A DNA stretch of 64,000 nt from the NCBI GenBank assembly GCA_030539115.1, contig JAUNSR010000002.1:100210-164209 (forward strand), written 5' to 3'. The position numbers were made by a program, and so were the translations under genes. Below, in pieces: positions 1 to 8,580 of this stretch. This DNA is from Bacteroidales bacterium. GTDB lineage: Bacteria; Bacteroidota; Bacteroidia; Bacteroidales; JAUNSR01. Under the pieces are notes generated by a model, which made no database searches, had not been told where the DNA came from, and saw only the letters and a list, made by a program, of their open reading frames with translations. The stretch's first letter is position 1. Each line of letters starts with the position of its first letter.

Positions 1-72
1 TCCAAACAAAAGGTATATAAATGGCGTATTTGTAGCTAATTGTAAAAAATAAAAGATTAAAAATGTATACAA

Positions 73-1545
73 ATGAAAATAAAAGCTCAAATATGTATGG
101 TTCTTAACCTTGATAAATGTATAGGTTGTCATACATGCTCTGTAAGTTGCAAAAATGTTTGGACTACTCGCCCGGGTATTGAGTATACTTGGTTTAATAA
201 TGTAGAAACCAAACCAGGCAAAGGATATCCTACAGATTGGGAAAATCAAAACAGGCATAAAGGTGGGTGGACCTTGGACAGAGAAAAATTAGTTCTTCTT
301 CAAGGGGGGAAAACTAAGATTCTTTCGGGAATATTTGCAAATCTTCATATGCCGTCGATAGATGATTATTATGAACCTTTCACATTTAATTTTTCAGTTC
401 TTCAAAAACCGGTAAAATTTGTTACTCCTCCAAGCGCTCGCCCATATTCTATTCTTACAGGAAAACTTATGGATGATGTGAAAAATGGTCCTAATTGGGA
501 TGATGATTTAGGCGGAGAGTTTAAAACAAGAAAGGAGGATACCAATTTCAATGGTGTAAATACAGATTTTTATGAAGAATTTGAAAAAACATTTATGTAT
601 TATGTTCCTCGTCTTTGTGAACACTGTCTTAATGCAGCCTGTGTAGCATCCTGTCCTTCCGGGGCCATATATAAAAGAGATGAAGATGGAATTGTTCTTA
701 TTGATGAGGATAAATGCAGAGGATGGAGATATTGTGTGAGTGGTTGTCCATACAAAAAAAGTTATTTCAATTGGGTAAGAAAAAGATCTGAGAAATGTGT
801 GTTTTGTTATCCTAAAATCCAAAATGGCAAACCGACACTTTGTGCAGAAACCTGTGTGGGAAGAATAAGGTATATAGGAGTTATTCTTTATGACCAAGAG
901 AAAATTAAGGAATATTCCTCAGTAAAGGACCCTGCCAAGTTGTATCAGGCTCAGTTAAACATGTTTCTTAATCCAAATGACCCTGATGTAGAAAAACAGG
1001 CTCTTGAACAAGGCATCTCTTTCGAATTTTTGCAAGCCGCCAAGAAGTCTCCTGTTTATAAGATGATGGTTGAATGGAAAATTGCCTTTCCTCTTCATCC
1101 TGAATATAGAACTTTGCCAATGACATGGTATGTCCCTACACTTTCTCCTTTTGTATATGATAATTATAAAACAGAAAGCGAAAATATAATCCCTAATGTT
1201 GACCAAATGAGAATCCCGGTTAAGTTTCAAGCCAACATGTTTACTGCCGGTGACGAAGCTCCGGTGCGGTTAGCGATTCAAAAGTTGGTTATCCTTAGAA
1301 ATAATATGAAAAATATCCGGGAAAACAAGGAAACTCTTGAGCCAATTCCGGCAGAAATAGAGTTAAACAAAGAACAATTGGCTGAAATGTATCAATATCT
1401 TGCCATAGCTCCTTATGAAATGAGATTTGTTATTCCAACAAGAAGAGTGGATTTGGCAGAAGACCCATTTGCTTTAAGAGCTGAGAGCGGATTTCCAAAA
1501 ATATTCGGAAAAACTAAACCTAAAAATTTATTCGGAGGAATGTAA
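73..1545 (+). CDS. narH: Respiratory nitrate reductase beta subunit NarH
   Basis: Electron-transfer subunit of the membrane-bound quinol:nitrate oxidoreductase, passing electrons from NarI haems to NarG. Four ferredoxin-type cysteine clusters are visible: CIGCHTCSVSC at residues 16-26, CEHCLNAACVASC near 195, CRGWRYCVSGC from 215, and a CVFC/CAETC pair near 245-265. Trp218 in CRGW replaces a cysteine, as in the [3Fe-4S] cluster of E. coli NarH. The 490-residue length fits the family (about 510). The stop shares one base with the narJ start, so narHJI is one operon; narG should lie just upstream of the window. The ATG is preceded by no Shine-Dalgarno sequence. Confidence 0.97.
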   Translation: MKIKAQICMVLNLDKCIGCHTCSVSCKNVWTTRPGIEYTWFNNVETKPGKGYPTDWENQNRHKGGWTLDREKLVLLQGGKTKILSGIFANLHMPSIDDYYEPFTFNFSVLQKPVKFVTPPSARPYSILTGKLMDDVKNGPNWDDDLGGEFKTRKEDTNFNGVNTDFYEEFEKTFMYYVPRLCEHCLNAACVASCPSGAIYKRDEDGIVLIDEDKCRGWRYCVSGCPYKKSYFNWVRKRSEKCVFCYPKIQNGKPTLCAETCVGRIRYIGVILYDQEKIKEYSSVKDPAKLYQAQLNMFLNPNDPDVEKQALEQGISFEFLQAAKKSPVYKMMVEWKIAFPLHPEYRTLPMTWYVPTLSPFVYDNYKTESENIIPNVDQMRIPVKFQANMFTAGDEAPVRLAIQKLVILRNNMKNIRENKETLEPIPAEIELNKEQLAEMYQYLAIAPYEMRFVIPTRRVDLAEDPFALRAESGFPKIFGKTKPKNLFGGM

Positions 1546-2165
1546 TGATTTACACATACAAAATATTGTCAATTTTACTTGATTATCCAAGCAGTCAAAC
1601 AAAAAATGTCCTTGACGAATGCATTGGATATATAAATAAAGAAAATATTCTTGACAAGCGATCAAAAAAGAATCTTCAACAATTTATTGATGCATTTAAA
1701 GAGAAAGATATTCTTGATTGGCAGGAATCGTACAGCTCTCTTTTTGATTGTACTCCTGTTTCATCACTGTATATTTTTGATCATGTATATGGAGATTCTA
1801 AGATGAGAGGAATGGCAATGGTTGATCTTAAACAATTATATTCTTCTGAAGGTATGGATATTAATTCAAGTGAACTGCCCGATTATCTTCCTTTGTATCT
1901 CGAGTTTCTTTCAAATCTTAAAGACATCAATCAAGTATATAATCTGACAGGAGAGATTGAACATATCATATCCAAAATAGGAAAATCTCTTTCTTCATTG
2001 AATTCTGAATATGGATATTTATTTAATATTCTTTCCCGTTTGGCCTCAAAAGGTGAATGTGAGAAAATTTCATTGGAGGAAAAGCAAAAAATCGAAAATT
2101 TCAGAGCTTGTGAGAGTTGTTATTTTACAAGTGAGGAATATTATCAAAGTAAAAATATGAAATGA
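1545..2165 (+). CDS. narJ: Nitrate reductase assembly chaperone NarJ
   Basis: NarJ/TorD-family chaperone that holds apo-NarG for molybdenum cofactor and FeS insertion in the cytoplasm; it is not part of the final enzyme. The family signature is clear: SLYIFDHVYGDSKMRGMAM near residues 75-95, then LPDYLPLYLEFLS near 113-125. At 206 residues it is slightly shorter than E. coli NarJ (236). Its ATG overlaps the narH stop by one base, indicating translational coupling, and narI follows 17 bp downstream. Confidence 0.94.
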   Translation: MIYTYKILSILLDYPSSQTKNVLDECIGYINKENILDKRSKKNLQQFIDAFKEKDILDWQESYSSLFDCTPVSSLYIFDHVYGDSKMRGMAMVDLKQLYSSEGMDINSSELPDYLPLYLEFLSNLKDINQVYNLTGEIEHIISKIGKSLSSLNSEYGYLFNILSRLASKGECEKISLEEKQKIENFRACESCYFTSEEYYQSKNMK

Positions 2166-2182
2166 CTTAAATAATCTCGGTT

Positions 2183-2926
2183 ATGGGTAATTATTGGACA
2201 TCTTTTTTTTTAAACTATCTTCCCCATATTGCTGTTGCATTGCTTGTAGTTGGAGTTATAGCAAGATTAGTTTTTAGAAACAATACAATACATGCCAAAT
2301 CATCCCAATTGCTTCAGGATGATGCAATGTTGAAAGTTTCTTTAAACTGTTTCCATTGGGGAATATTATTGGTTTTAGCCGGACATTTCCTTGGGCTTTT
2401 TACTCCAAGATGGATGTATTTGTGGCTGATGAGTGTTGAAACAAAAAGAATACTCGCCATAACTATGGGCTCTTTCTTTGGATTATGTGCTTTCTTTGGT
2501 ATTCTTAGTCTTTTAATTAGGCGTCTAAGGCATGAAAGAGTCAAAGTTAACAGTGGCTGGGGGGATATTGCAATTGAAATTATTCTTACCATACAGATAT
2601 TTCTTGGACTTTCCTCTACAACTACCACAATCTTTTCTCCTATATCCAATTATTTAGCTTTTGACGACTGGGCTCAATCTGTCATCACGTTTCAACCAAG
2701 AGCAGGACTTATTATTGCAGAAATGCCAATTATTTATAAAATTCATATTGTCCTTGGATGCATAATATTTATCACTCTTCCATATTCCAAGTTGATGCAC
2801 TTCTTTGTTGCTCCACTTCAATATTTTTTTAGAAAATCTTACCAGCTTGTTTGGAAAAGAAAAGAAACATCAAATGTCGCCGTTGATGAGCAAATGGAAA
2901 ACCGTAATCTTAAAACAGATGATTAG
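2183..2926 (+). CDS. narI: Nitrate reductase gamma subunit NarI (cytochrome b)
   Basis: Membrane dihaem cytochrome b that oxidises quinol and feeds NarH. About five hydrophobic helices are visible. His58 and His68 (FHWGILLVLAGH) and the pair in KIHIVLG and SKLMHFF near residues 188-206 match the four haem ligands of the family. The 247-residue length is slightly above E. coli NarI (225) because of a charged C-terminal tail. In this organism the electron donor is probably menaquinol; menA is in the same window. It is the last gene of the operon and is followed by a hairpin. Confidence 0.95.
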   Translation: MGNYWTSFFLNYLPHIAVALLVVGVIARLVFRNNTIHAKSSQLLQDDAMLKVSLNCFHWGILLVLAGHFLGLFTPRWMYLWLMSVETKRILAITMGSFFGLCAFFGILSLLIRRLRHERVKVNSGWGDIAIEIILTIQIFLGLSSTTTTIFSPISNYLAFDDWAQSVITFQPRAGLIIAEMPIIYKIHIVLGCIIFITLPYSKLMHFFVAPLQYFFRKSYQLVWKRKETSNVAVDEQMENRNLKTDD

Positions 2927-2953
2927 CAATTTATAATAAATTGTTCTTTTTAT

Positions 2954-2997
2954 AAGTCTTATGTCCTCTTATAATATAAAGAAAGGGCATAGGACTT
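2954..2997 (+). terminator. Probable terminator of the nar operon
   Basis: A 14-bp stem with two G-U wobbles (AAGTCTTATGTCCT with AGGGCATAGGACTT) lies 28 bp after narI and is followed by an AT-rich stretch ending in a short T-run. There is no other reason for such a stem here. Confidence 0.6.
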
Positions 2998-3079
2998 TAT
3001 AATATTTTTATTATAGACTATAAATTCAGAATGCTTTTTTATAATGACAAAGATTTAGAAACTTATGATTTTTAATTAA

Positions 3080-3727
3080 TTATAGCTGAATAATTTCATA
3101 TTCCTTATTGTCGATAATTTTCAAAAACCAATTTATATTCTTATTGTTAATACAGCATACCATGTCTATGTTTTTTTTAAGAGCTTCGTTTATTAATTTA
3201 TAAAATCCCATTTTGTAAGACTCTATTTTCCCAATTTCATCAACCCATATAAACGGCTTTCTTTTATTTGAAATTTCTTTAATTTTAGAGACAAGATATT
3301 TTTCTTTATTGTAATATTCAGAATTATTATTTGCTTCATTATTGTCAACAACCTCAAGTTTACTTCTTAAATATCCATTCTCTGCACTATGAGTAACTAA
3401 ATTGCAATTTTCAAATAAATAAAATTCATCTGATAAATAACTACAAATTTTTTCCATATTGGAATTGTAAAACTTATATTCTCCGCAAAATATAATATTA
3501 TGCTCCTTATCAAAAGAGCAATTGCCAAATGCACATATTTTATCGCAAAGACTTACAACAATATTTACAGGAAAAACAAAGGCGTCATAACCACAAAAGA
3601 TATCATTATTATATCGTTTGATGGTTATAACGCCTTTTCCTATGCCTGTTTTTAAGAAAACATCCAAAATCATATTCGTTTTTCCTGAATCCTTTTCACC
3701 GGCAATAATAAAAACCATAATAAACAT
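3080..3727 (-). CDS. THEP1-like P-loop NTPase
   Basis: A 215-residue protein with a Walker A motif (GEKDSGKT, residues 10-17) at the extreme N-terminus and a Walker B-type WVDEIGKIES near residues 165-175. DEIGK(M/I)E is the signature of the THEP1/NTPase_1 family (PF03266), whose cellular role is poorly known. The middle (residues 60-140) is Asn/Lys-rich and poorly conserved. Two starts are possible: ATG 3727 or ATG 3718 (MVFIIAG); the second puts the P-loop at the position usual for the family. THEP1-like and DUF2478 NTPases are sometimes encoded beside molybdenum uptake or molybdoenzyme genes, and this one faces narHJI, so a link to molybdenum metabolism is possible but inferred. Confidence 0.75.
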   Translation of the reverse strand: MFIMVFIIAGEKDSGKTNMILDVFLKTGIGKGVITIKRYNNDIFCGYDAFVFPVNIVVSLCDKICAFGNCSFDKEHNIIFCGEYKFYNSNMEKICSYLSDEFYLFENCNLVTHSAENGYLRSKLEVVDNNEANNNSEYYNKEKYLVSKIKEISNKRKPFIWVDEIGKIESYKMGFYKLINEALKKNIDMVCCINNKNINWFLKIIDNKEYEIIQL

Positions 3728-3812
3728 CGGTTTGATTGTTTTCTTATTAAAATTTCATCACAGAGATGAGTTTCAGAGAGAATGAAAAAATAGATTTTGG
3801 AGATAAAGTTCT

Positions 3813-4304
3813 TTAACGTCTATAATATAATACTATAGATGCCTTTTTTATTGTATGACTCCATAGATTAAAACCAATTTCATTTGCCAAAGTATCCTTG
3901 TCGGCATCCAATTTATCGATATCCAAAGCAAATATCGTTATCAAGTATTGATGATCGCCTGTCCCTACAGGAGGACATGGTCCACCATAACCATAATATC
4001 CGTAATCATTCTTGCTTTGAGCTGAACCAAAGGGAATAAGATTTTTTGTCGGATCACCTGCTCCTGATGGTATAGTCTGAATTTTTGGCGGAATATTAAA
4101 AATAATCCAATGCCAAAAGCCACCGCCTGTTGGGGCATCCTTATCATGAATAGTGATGGCAAAACTTTTTGTGCCTTTCGGCGCATTGATCCAACTAAGC
4201 TGAGGAGAAACATTCTCTCCCCCGCATTCCTTGGCAACCTGTTCCAAAGTAGCGTTTCCGCCTAATTCATTACTATAAAGAGTAAATGTAGGAATATCAT
4301 TCAT
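3813..4304 (-). CDS. YbhB/YbcL family PEBP-like protein
   Basis: A small soluble protein of the phosphatidylethanolamine-binding/Raf kinase inhibitor fold, 163 residues, the normal length of bacterial YbhB. Family motifs are seen in order: NVSPQLSW (about 31-38), DKDAPTGGGFWHWIIFNIP (about 54-73), YGGPCPP (about 106-112) and the C-terminal beta-strand region. Bacterial members have no settled enzymatic role. No signal peptide is present, so it is cytoplasmic. A CAAACATA (minus-strand TATGTTTG) lies 45 bp upstream as a possible -7 element. It sits between the NTPase and the decayed transporter gene, all on the minus strand. Confidence 0.93.
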   Translation of the reverse strand: MNDIPTFTLYSNELGGNATLEQVAKECGGENVSPQLSWINAPKGTKSFAITIHDKDAPTGGGFWHWIIFNIPPKIQTIPSGAGDPTKNLIPFGSAQSKNDYGYYGYGGPCPPVGTGDHQYLITIFALDIDKLDADKDTLANEIGFNLWSHTIKKASIVLYYRR

Positions 4305-4391
4305 GTCTTAAAGTATAAAGACTTGTTTGTCATATTTCTAAACACTTTCAAACATAATTTTGTTTACTCTGTCAATTTTTATACAATAAAT

Positions 4392-4826
4392 TTAAAATTC
4401 TATTTTCCTTGAATAGGCATACCAATATGCTATTCCAACAAAAATCGCTACGTCTAAAATATTTCCAAGCGTAGAAGAAATAAGATATTTAATGAACATA
4501 TCACATCCACTGATTTCTGCTTCTTCAAATATTGTAAGAGGAATAAAATAGGCACAGTTTCCTGTAAAAAGTTCGTCTCCTGAAATAACAACAAGGATTA
4601 ATCCAATTGTAAATGCGCTTCCCATAAGATGTTTGTCAATACCCGGATTTTCTGCAGCAATACACGGAAACCCATTTCCAAAAAGAATAGAAAGAAGTCT
4701 CCCGATAGCTATGTAAGCTCACTCAGGAAAACTTAATAAAATAATACTGCTTGTACTGTATTTTTCTTTTTTTAGGGCTGAATGATTAGCGTAATCAACT
4801 ATCTCCTTTGGCGAGAGAATACTCAT
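4392..4826 (-). pseudogene. Decayed formate/nitrite transporter (FNT family)
   Basis: Read from an ATG at 4826, one frame encodes a recognisable FNT N-terminus (MSILSPKEIVDYA), then an in-frame TGA at codon 36 (4721-4719). The same frame continues with AYIAIGRLLSILFG, then NPGIDKHLMGSAFTIGLILV and the FNT hallmark GDELFTGN. After that it jumps directly to the C-terminal NxxFIPL and LGNILDVAIFVGIAYWYAY segments. About 145 codons remain where intact FNT channels have about 260-280, so roughly 120 central codons are lost in addition to the stop. A minus-strand -7 element (TACCTTTG, 4874-4867) still precedes it. Intact relatives (NirC, FocA) are pentameric nitrite/formate channels. Confidence 0.85.
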
Positions 4827-4960
4827 AAAAATAATTATGTCAAGGCTTAAAATTAGAAAAACGGCGCAAAGGTAATATTCAGCACCTAAATTCCTAAGTT
4901 TAATAACTTATTTTACCCTTTCTTTAGGAGTTAATACTATTTCCGCAGGTTAAATTTATT

Positions 4961-4968
4961 TATCTTTG
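4961..4968 (+). promoter_or_regulatory. -7 element of the ABC-F gene
   Basis: TATCTTTG matches the Bacteroidota TAnnTTTG consensus 21 bp before the ABC-F start codon. No good -33 TTG lies at the expected spacing, so the call is moderate. It is back to back with the -7 element of the broken transporter gene. Confidence 0.5.
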
Positions 4969-4989
4969 TCGCCGTTTTAATTATTAAAT

Positions 4990-6630
4990 ATGGTATCAGT
5001 AGACGGACTAACAGTAGAATTTGGCGGAACAACGCTATTTGCAGATATATCTTTTGTTATTAACGACAAAGACAGAATCGCTTTGATGGGTAAGAACGGA
5101 GCGGGAAAATCCACTCTTTTGAAAATTCTTGCCGGCGTTCGCCAACCTTCAAAGGGAAAAGTTTCTTTCCCTAAAGATACTGTTATAGCCTATCTTCCAC
5201 AACATCTTCTTACAGAGGACGGTCGTACAGTCTTTGAAGAGGCTTCTCAGGCGTTTGTTCATCTTTTCGAAATGGAAAATGAAATTAATGAGCTAAATGA
5301 TCAATTAAGCACACGCACTGACTATGAATCCGATTCATATATGGAGCTTATCGAGAAAGTTTCTTCTTTGAGCGAAAAGTTCTATACCATTGATATGACT
5401 CATTTTGACGACGATGTTGAAAAAACTCTTTTAGGCCTTGGCTTTAAACGTGATGATTTCAATAAGCAGACATCTGAGTTCAGCGGCGGATGGCGAATGA
5501 GAATTGAATTGGCAAAAATGCTTCTTCAAGACCCCGATGTTCTTCTTCTTGATGAGCCTACCAACCATCTTGACATTGAGTCTATCCAATGGCTTGAGGA
5601 TTTCCTTGTCGAAAGTGGAAAAGCTGTTGTTGTTATTTCTCATGACAGGGCTTTCGTTGATAGAATAACCACACGTACCATTGAAGTTACAATGGGCAGA
5701 ATATATGACTATAAAGTAAATTATTCAAAATATCTTGAATTGAGAAAAGAAAGGCGCGCTCAGCAGCTTAAGCAGTATGAAGAGCAGCAAAAAATGATTC
5801 AAGAAAACGTAGACTTTATTGAGCGCTTTAAAGGTACCTACTCAAAAACCCTTCAAGTCCAGTCGCGTGTTAAGATGCTTGAAAAACTTCAAATCATTGA
5901 GGTTGATGAGGAGGACAATTCTGCTCTAAGACTGAAATTTCCCCCGTCACCTCGTTCAGGCAACTATCCTGTTATAGCAGAGAGCGTGGGAAAAACATAT
6001 GGCAACCACATAGTTTTCCAAAATGCTAGCTTCATGATTGAAAGAGGGCAGAAGATTGCATTTGTTGGCCGTAATGGTGAGGGAAAATCAACTCTTGTTA
6101 AGTGCATCATGAATGAAATTGAGCATGATGGAAACCTAAATCTCGGACACAATGTTCAGATTGGATATTTTGCTCAAAATCAGGCATCTCTTTTGGATGA
6201 AGAGCTTACTGTCTTTCAAACAATCGACGATGTTGCCAAAGGTGAAATAAGAAATAAAATTAAAGATCTTCTTGGCGCTTTCATGTTTGGTGGTGAGGCG
6301 TCAACTAAAAAGGTTAAAGTCCTTTCCGGTGGAGAGCGCACCCGTTTAGCGATGATTAAACTTCTTTTGGAGCCGGTGAATCTTCTTATCCTGGATGAGC
6401 CTACCAATCATCTTGACCTAAAAACAAAGGATATTTTAAAAGGCGCTCTTAAAGATTTTGATGGAACTCTTATTGTGGTTTCTCATGACCGTGATTTTCT
6501 TGATGGTCTTGTCGATCACGTTTATGAATTTGGCAACAAAAAGGTTACTCATCATCTTGAGGGTATTTATGAATTTATGGAGAGAAAGAAAATGGATAAT
6601 CTTCGTGAATTGGAAAGAACAAAAAAATAA
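4990..6630 (+). CDS. ABC-F family ATPase (short form)
   Basis: Soluble protein with two ABC ATPase domains and no membrane segments; ABC-F proteins act on ribosomes, either as translation factors or in antibiotic protection. Domain 1 has Walker A GKNGAGKST at 34-42, a SGGWRMR signature near 165 and LLLDEPTNHLD. A charged linker (about 225-300) follows, then domain 2 with GRNGEGKST near 360, LSGGERTR and LILDEPTNHLD. The 546 residues end right after domain 2, so the C-terminal coiled coil found in its paralogue at 49085 is absent. A strong hairpin follows. It is housekeeping-like, and no specific ABC-F subtype is claimed. Confidence 0.93.
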   Translation: MVSVDGLTVEFGGTTLFADISFVINDKDRIALMGKNGAGKSTLLKILAGVRQPSKGKVSFPKDTVIAYLPQHLLTEDGRTVFEEASQAFVHLFEMENEINELNDQLSTRTDYESDSYMELIEKVSSLSEKFYTIDMTHFDDDVEKTLLGLGFKRDDFNKQTSEFSGGWRMRIELAKMLLQDPDVLLLDEPTNHLDIESIQWLEDFLVESGKAVVVISHDRAFVDRITTRTIEVTMGRIYDYKVNYSKYLELRKERRAQQLKQYEEQQKMIQENVDFIERFKGTYSKTLQVQSRVKMLEKLQIIEVDEEDNSALRLKFPPSPRSGNYPVIAESVGKTYGNHIVFQNASFMIERGQKIAFVGRNGEGKSTLVKCIMNEIEHDGNLNLGHNVQIGYFAQNQASLLDEELTVFQTIDDVAKGEIRNKIKDLLGAFMFGGEASTKKVKVLSGGERTRLAMIKLLLEPVNLLILDEPTNHLDLKTKDILKGALKDFDGTLIVVSHDRDFLDGLVDHVYEFGNKKVTHHLEGIYEFMERKKMDNLRELERTKK

Positions 6631-6703
6631 TCTCTTATTTATAAAAAAATTATTGTTAATACTCTTGACAACAAGTTTTGCATGTTGTCATATTATAATA
6701 ATG

Positions 6704-6738
6704 CAGCCTCCATATATCTTAAAAATATATGGAGGCTG
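6704..6738 (+). terminator. Terminator after the ABC-F gene
   Basis: A perfect 14-bp stem CAGCCTCCATATAT / ATATATGGAGGCTG with a 7-base loop, followed by TCAATTTTT. It separates the ABC-F gene from the convergent PTPS-like gene. Confidence 0.8.
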
Positions 6739-6816
6739 TCAATTTTTAAATCTAAATATCACTTTATGTCAAGAGCTAACAATAGCTCCGATTTTTATGA
6801 TATCCATGATTTTATA

Positions 6817-7380
6817 TTACTTCTGGTAACCGCATTTGTGACACTTGCCATTTTCATCCAATGAAATACCGCAAAGTGGACATCTGTCAATGTTTTTTGA
6901 AGGTTCAAAATCAGCAGAAGCTTTGTTTACACCGCTTGAGAATGTGATTTTTGCAATATTAAGCTTGTCCTTTAACAAATCATATACTATTTTAATCATA
7001 CCCTCAACAGTCATTGTTTCCTTTGTTACTACAAGTCGTGAATCAGGATATGCAGCAGCCAATTCTGTTTTAAAAGCCTCACCTTTCATTGTGTTGAGCG
7101 GATGACCATTTTTAATGCCCTGTTTTTCATAAACTCCCAAAATAGCCGGCAACAGCGGGTCATCTTCTCTAAGAATAAGTGAATGATCGAAATTTTTCAA
7201 AACATCCCATGCTACCTTTTGAATCTCATTACATGGATAAACCATGTTTACTCCCTCATTAATTGCATCTTCTACCTCAATTGTAATTATTCCTGTATGT
7301 CCATGCAGGTATTGCGCTTCACCTTTAAACCCGTAAAATCTGTGTGCGTACTGTAAGTCAAATGTTGTAATACTTCTCAT
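6817..7380 (-). CDS. 6-pyruvoyl-tetrahydropterin synthase/QueD-like protein with zinc ribbon
   Basis: The tunnelling-fold PTPS superfamily acts on 7,8-dihydroneopterin triphosphate, for example in queuosine (QueD) or pterin synthesis. Zinc-ligand histidines are visible at His13 and in YLHGHT (His26, His28). The catalytic Cys four residues before HGH in QueD is Ala22 here, and the Glu of PTPS-III (ExxHGH) is not at its usual place either. Residues 145-160 (ITFSSGVNKASADF) resemble the family end. A 20-residue tail carries Cys167, Cys170, Cys180 and Cys183, a textbook zinc ribbon that QueD lacks. Function is therefore uncertain: a pterin-related enzyme or a paralogue. No other queuosine gene is in the window. 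Confidence 0.82.
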   Translation of the reverse strand: MRSITTFDLQYAHRFYGFKGEAQYLHGHTGIITIEVEDAINEGVNMVYPCNEIQKVAWDVLKNFDHSLILREDDPLLPAILGVYEKQGIKNGHPLNTMKGEAFKTELAAAYPDSRLVVTKETMTVEGMIKIVYDLLKDKLNIAKITFSSGVNKASADFEPSKNIDRCPLCGISLDENGKCHKCGYQK

Positions 7381-7973
7381 AATTTTAATTTTTATGTTAA
7401 TTATAAAATACTTTATTTATTTTTCGGTATTGCAATGTTAAGGTATTAATCTTATTCAATCAAATAGATATTTTATATAACATTATAGACTAAATCAATC
7501 TCTGTGAAAGATATTTAAAATCAGTTGCTTAAAATAAGGTTTATGTTATTGATAGGCTCTAAATCGTTTTGAAATTTTAATTATAAAGTTTGAGGGATTG
7601 AATCATAATTTCACTATTGCCGATAGTTTAATTAAATATATTGATTAGGAGTTGAGAATAGGAGAATATACATTTATATCTATTAATATAACAATTGTTT
7701 TTTTATAAATCTTTCCACTAAAATTTTCTAAATTTTTAATCCATTTTCAAGACATTTTTTCGCTATAATATACAAATGAACATTAATGTGTCTATACCTA
7801 TTTATCATGTTATTAAAGACTGAATTTCACAAATTTGACATCGATTATTTTTAAAAAGCTTACAATAGGTATAATTTATTGATAAACAAGTTTTTATAAA
7901 TATGGTTTGCTTCTTGTTTTCTTTGTTTTTGTTTTTAATCATCGATTTTTTAATTTTTATTGAACAAAATAAA

Positions 7974-8033
7974 ATTTTCATTAGTCTTTTTTAAATTTTC
8001 ATCAATAAAAACTTATTTTTTTCTAATGAAAAT
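7974..8033. repeat. 11-bp inverted repeat in the 1.2 kb gap
   Basis: ATTTTCATTAG at 7974-7984 is matched by its reverse complement CTAATGAAAAT at 8023-8033 with a 38-base spacer. In AT-rich DNA this may be chance. Confidence 0.4.
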
Positions 8034-8247
8034 GCCCAAATGACTGATGTAAATTTTTTGTTTTGATAATTGACATTAGAAATTTGTTGTTGGTTTTTAT
8101 AAAAATTCGGATGACAGTGTTTGACTTGGTAGCTATAATATAGAATCGATTATAAAACTCTATTAATGTGAAGTGGTGATGAAATATAAATGAATATAAA
8201 TTTGTTTTTACTTTATTATTGTTGTTTTCTCAAATAATTGAATCTTT

Positions 8248-8303
8248 AAGTATAGTATGAATATTGGATATATCAATCTTATTTATTGCAATATACTATA
8301 CTT
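8248..8303. repeat. Long inverted repeat in the 1.2 kb gap
   Basis: CAATATACTATACTT (8289-8303) pairs with AAGTATAGTAT plus ATTG in 8248-8266, leaving a 4-base bulge on the left arm and a loop of about 22 bases. No T-run follows, so it is not an obvious terminator; it could be an operator, an RNA hairpin or a remnant of an element end. Confidence 0.5.
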
Positions 8304-8580
8304 GGAATCAAACCTTTTACTAAAAATCATCAAAACAAACAATTATGCAGAATAACTGCTTAAAAATAATTTTTTGAGATTGAAGTATAAATAAACAATG
8401 ATTATGAATATTAATTTTTCAGGTTAAGACTTCAAAACGTAACTTATAAAAAGGATATATTAAGAAAATGAACAATAATTTTATACTTTCACGATTGAAA
8501 TGCAGTTAATGGCAATCCGGATTTAACAATGATGTATAACAAATAACTCATTTTGCTCAGAAAAAATAATTTTGTATTGA

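Larger units (their letters stand above)
7381..8580. other. 1.2 kb AT-rich gap without a recognisable gene
   Basis: No convincing ORF, tRNA or known RNA is seen on either strand. It contains two inverted repeats, listed separately (7974-8033 and 8248-8303). TAATTTTG at 8567-8574 lies just before the mtgA start and could be a -7 element only if the message were leaderless. Confidence 0.6.

Noticed and set aside
1..72. Possible 3' tail of narG
   Set aside because: One frame is open from base 2 to a stop at 50-52, but the 16 residues do not show a recognisable NarG end, so the gene upstream is expected but not supported by sequence here.
508..897. 129-codon ORF antisense to narH
   Set aside because: Lies entirely within the conserved FeS region of narH and has no family features.
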